From JACCYQ01 sp036675565 (GTDB lineage: Bacteria > Bacteroidota > Bacteroidia > Chitinophagales > Chitinophagaceae), in contig JAKFER010000063.1 in NCBI GenBank assembly GCA_036675565.1, positions 1 to 41,867 of the forward strand: a stretch of 41,867 nucleotides of DNA, in the 5' to 3' direction. Under the pieces are notes generated by a model. The model was not told the DNA's origin. It did not search any database and worked only from the letters and a program-made list of their open reading frames with translations. Below are positions 41,301-41,867 of this stretch, piece by piece (position 1 is the stretch's first letter; every line of letters begins with the position of its first letter). Made by a program: the position numbers and the translations under genes.

Positions 41301-41867
41301 TTACCTGGGACTTATTTCAACGTGTTGCAAATCGTTTAACATATATATAACTTCTGTTTCCCGATTCTTAGGGATCCCAATTGTCATAATACAAAATAAT
41401 TGAGCTTCCTGCCTGATGATGCTGCAGTTATATTGTTTGATAACCATCATTACATCATTCATTCGTGTATAGTCAAATTGCAAGTCATAATAAATTTCAA
41501 CAGGTTTTTGTACAATGGAAGTTAGTTGCAATGCAAGGGAAGCAGTCATTTTATACGCATTGATCAAACCCGGCACGCCCAGCATGGTTCCACCAAAATA
41601 ACGTACCACAATAATCAATGTGTTAGTTAGCTGTTTACTGTCAATTTGCCCGAGAATGGGTTTACCTGCAGTGCCGGACGGTTCGCCATCATCGCTAACA
41701 CGAAAGACATTTTTATCCAACCCAATCCGATAAGCGAAACAATGGTGACTTGCTTTGGGGTGCTCTTTTTTTATTTCATTAAGCTTTTCTTTGAAAGCTT
41801 CAACATTATCAACCGGAAATACATAACCGATAAACTTGCTGCCCCTGTCCTTATATTCCGCTACAGC
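41301..41867 (-). CDS. yigZ: YigZ/IMPACT (UPF0029) family protein, 5' end outside the window
   Basis: The frame is open from the window edge (41867) to the stop at 41301, giving 188 residues of the C-terminal part; the true start lies outside. The IMPACT signature is present: 'AVAEYKDRGSKFIGY' at the cut end, 'HHCFAYRIG', the hallmark 'DDGEPSGTAGKPIL' and 'VVRYFGGTMLGVPGLINAY'. Bacterial YigZ proteins have an N-terminal IMPACT domain and a ferredoxin-like C-terminal domain (here about 'VEIYYDLQFDYTRMNDVM' onwards). Molecular function is not settled; eukaryotic IMPACT regulates the GCN2 kinase. A small hairpin CCAGG/CCTGG overlaps the stop codon. Confidence 0.93.
   Translation of the reverse strand, partial: AVAEYKDRGSKFIGYVFPVDNVEAFKEKLNEIKKEHPKASHHCFAYRIGLDKNVFRVSDDGEPSGTAGKPILGQIDSKQLTNTLIIVVRYFGGTMLGVPGLINAYKMTASLALQLTSIVQKPVEIYYDLQFDYTRMNDVMMVIKQYNCSIIRQEAQLFCIMTIGIPKNRETEVIYMLNDLQHVEISPR

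Noticed and set aside
41292..41308. CCAGG/CCTGG hairpin at the stop codon of the YigZ gene as a terminator
   Set aside because: The stem is 5 base pairs and is not followed by a T-run on the minus strand.

Overview
The window looks like chromosomal DNA from a member of the Bacteroidota, most likely a Chitinophagaceae-type organism (the family is inference). Supporting signs are a type IX secretion protein (PorQ), DUF5683 and DUF4407 proteins, a ftsK-lolA pair, secreted and outer-membrane proteins with '..AQ' or '..SQ' signal-peptide ends, no purine-rich Shine-Dalgarno sequences, and several TAnnTTTG -7 elements. KdsA and LolA indicate an LPS-bearing outer membrane. Sampled lines of most genes are roughly 35-40% G+C. 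I saw no rRNA, tRNA, CRISPR array, transposase or integrase.

Layout. 1-1494: a small membrane protein gene whose 3' end overlaps a very AT-rich transglutaminase-like gene. 1531-5035: porQ and lon. 5198-8898: two outer-membrane or secreted proteins, a membrane metallophosphoesterase and an FMN reductase. 9021-12887: a UPF0173 hydrolase, then parA-parB-DUF5683-dapB. 13090-16349: DUF4407, a threonine dehydrogenase and kdsA. 16423-21924: lolA and ftsK, divergent from a 7TM sensor histidine kinase. 21896-24682: DUF423, shikimate kinase, glutaryl-CoA dehydrogenase and an exported YCII protein. 24743-27223: an S9 peptidase. 27272-35295: a divergent kynurenine-catabolism cluster. 35316-37842: a PaiB-like protein, the Mrp/ApbC ATPase and a secreted regulatory-domain protein. 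38004-38897: 3-hydroxybutyryl-CoA dehydrogenase. 38928-40591: a macro-like/TIR fusion gene divergent from a DUF488 gene. 40596 to the end: DUF983 and a YigZ/IMPACT gene cut by the window edge.

How the genes work together. The clearest system is tryptophan-ring catabolism: KMO, KynU, 3-hydroxyanthranilate dioxygenase, ACMSD, 2-aminomuconate-semialdehyde dehydrogenase and a RidA-type deaminase lie in two divergent units around 33573-33761. Glutaryl-CoA dehydrogenase (22926-24110) and 3-hydroxybutyryl-CoA dehydrogenase (38004-38897) could carry the carbon from 2-oxoadipate towards acetyl-CoA. Tryptophan dioxygenase, kynurenine formamidase and quinolinate phosphoribosyltransferase are not in the window, so the set reads as catabolic rather than NAD-synthetic. 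An SDR lacking the usual Tyr-x3-Lys site heads the larger operon. The least ordinary locus is the macro-like/TIR gene beside DUF488, a candidate NAD-linked defence or signalling cassette. Several genes have a -7 box only 4-6 bases before the start codon, which suggests leaderless or near-leaderless mRNAs.
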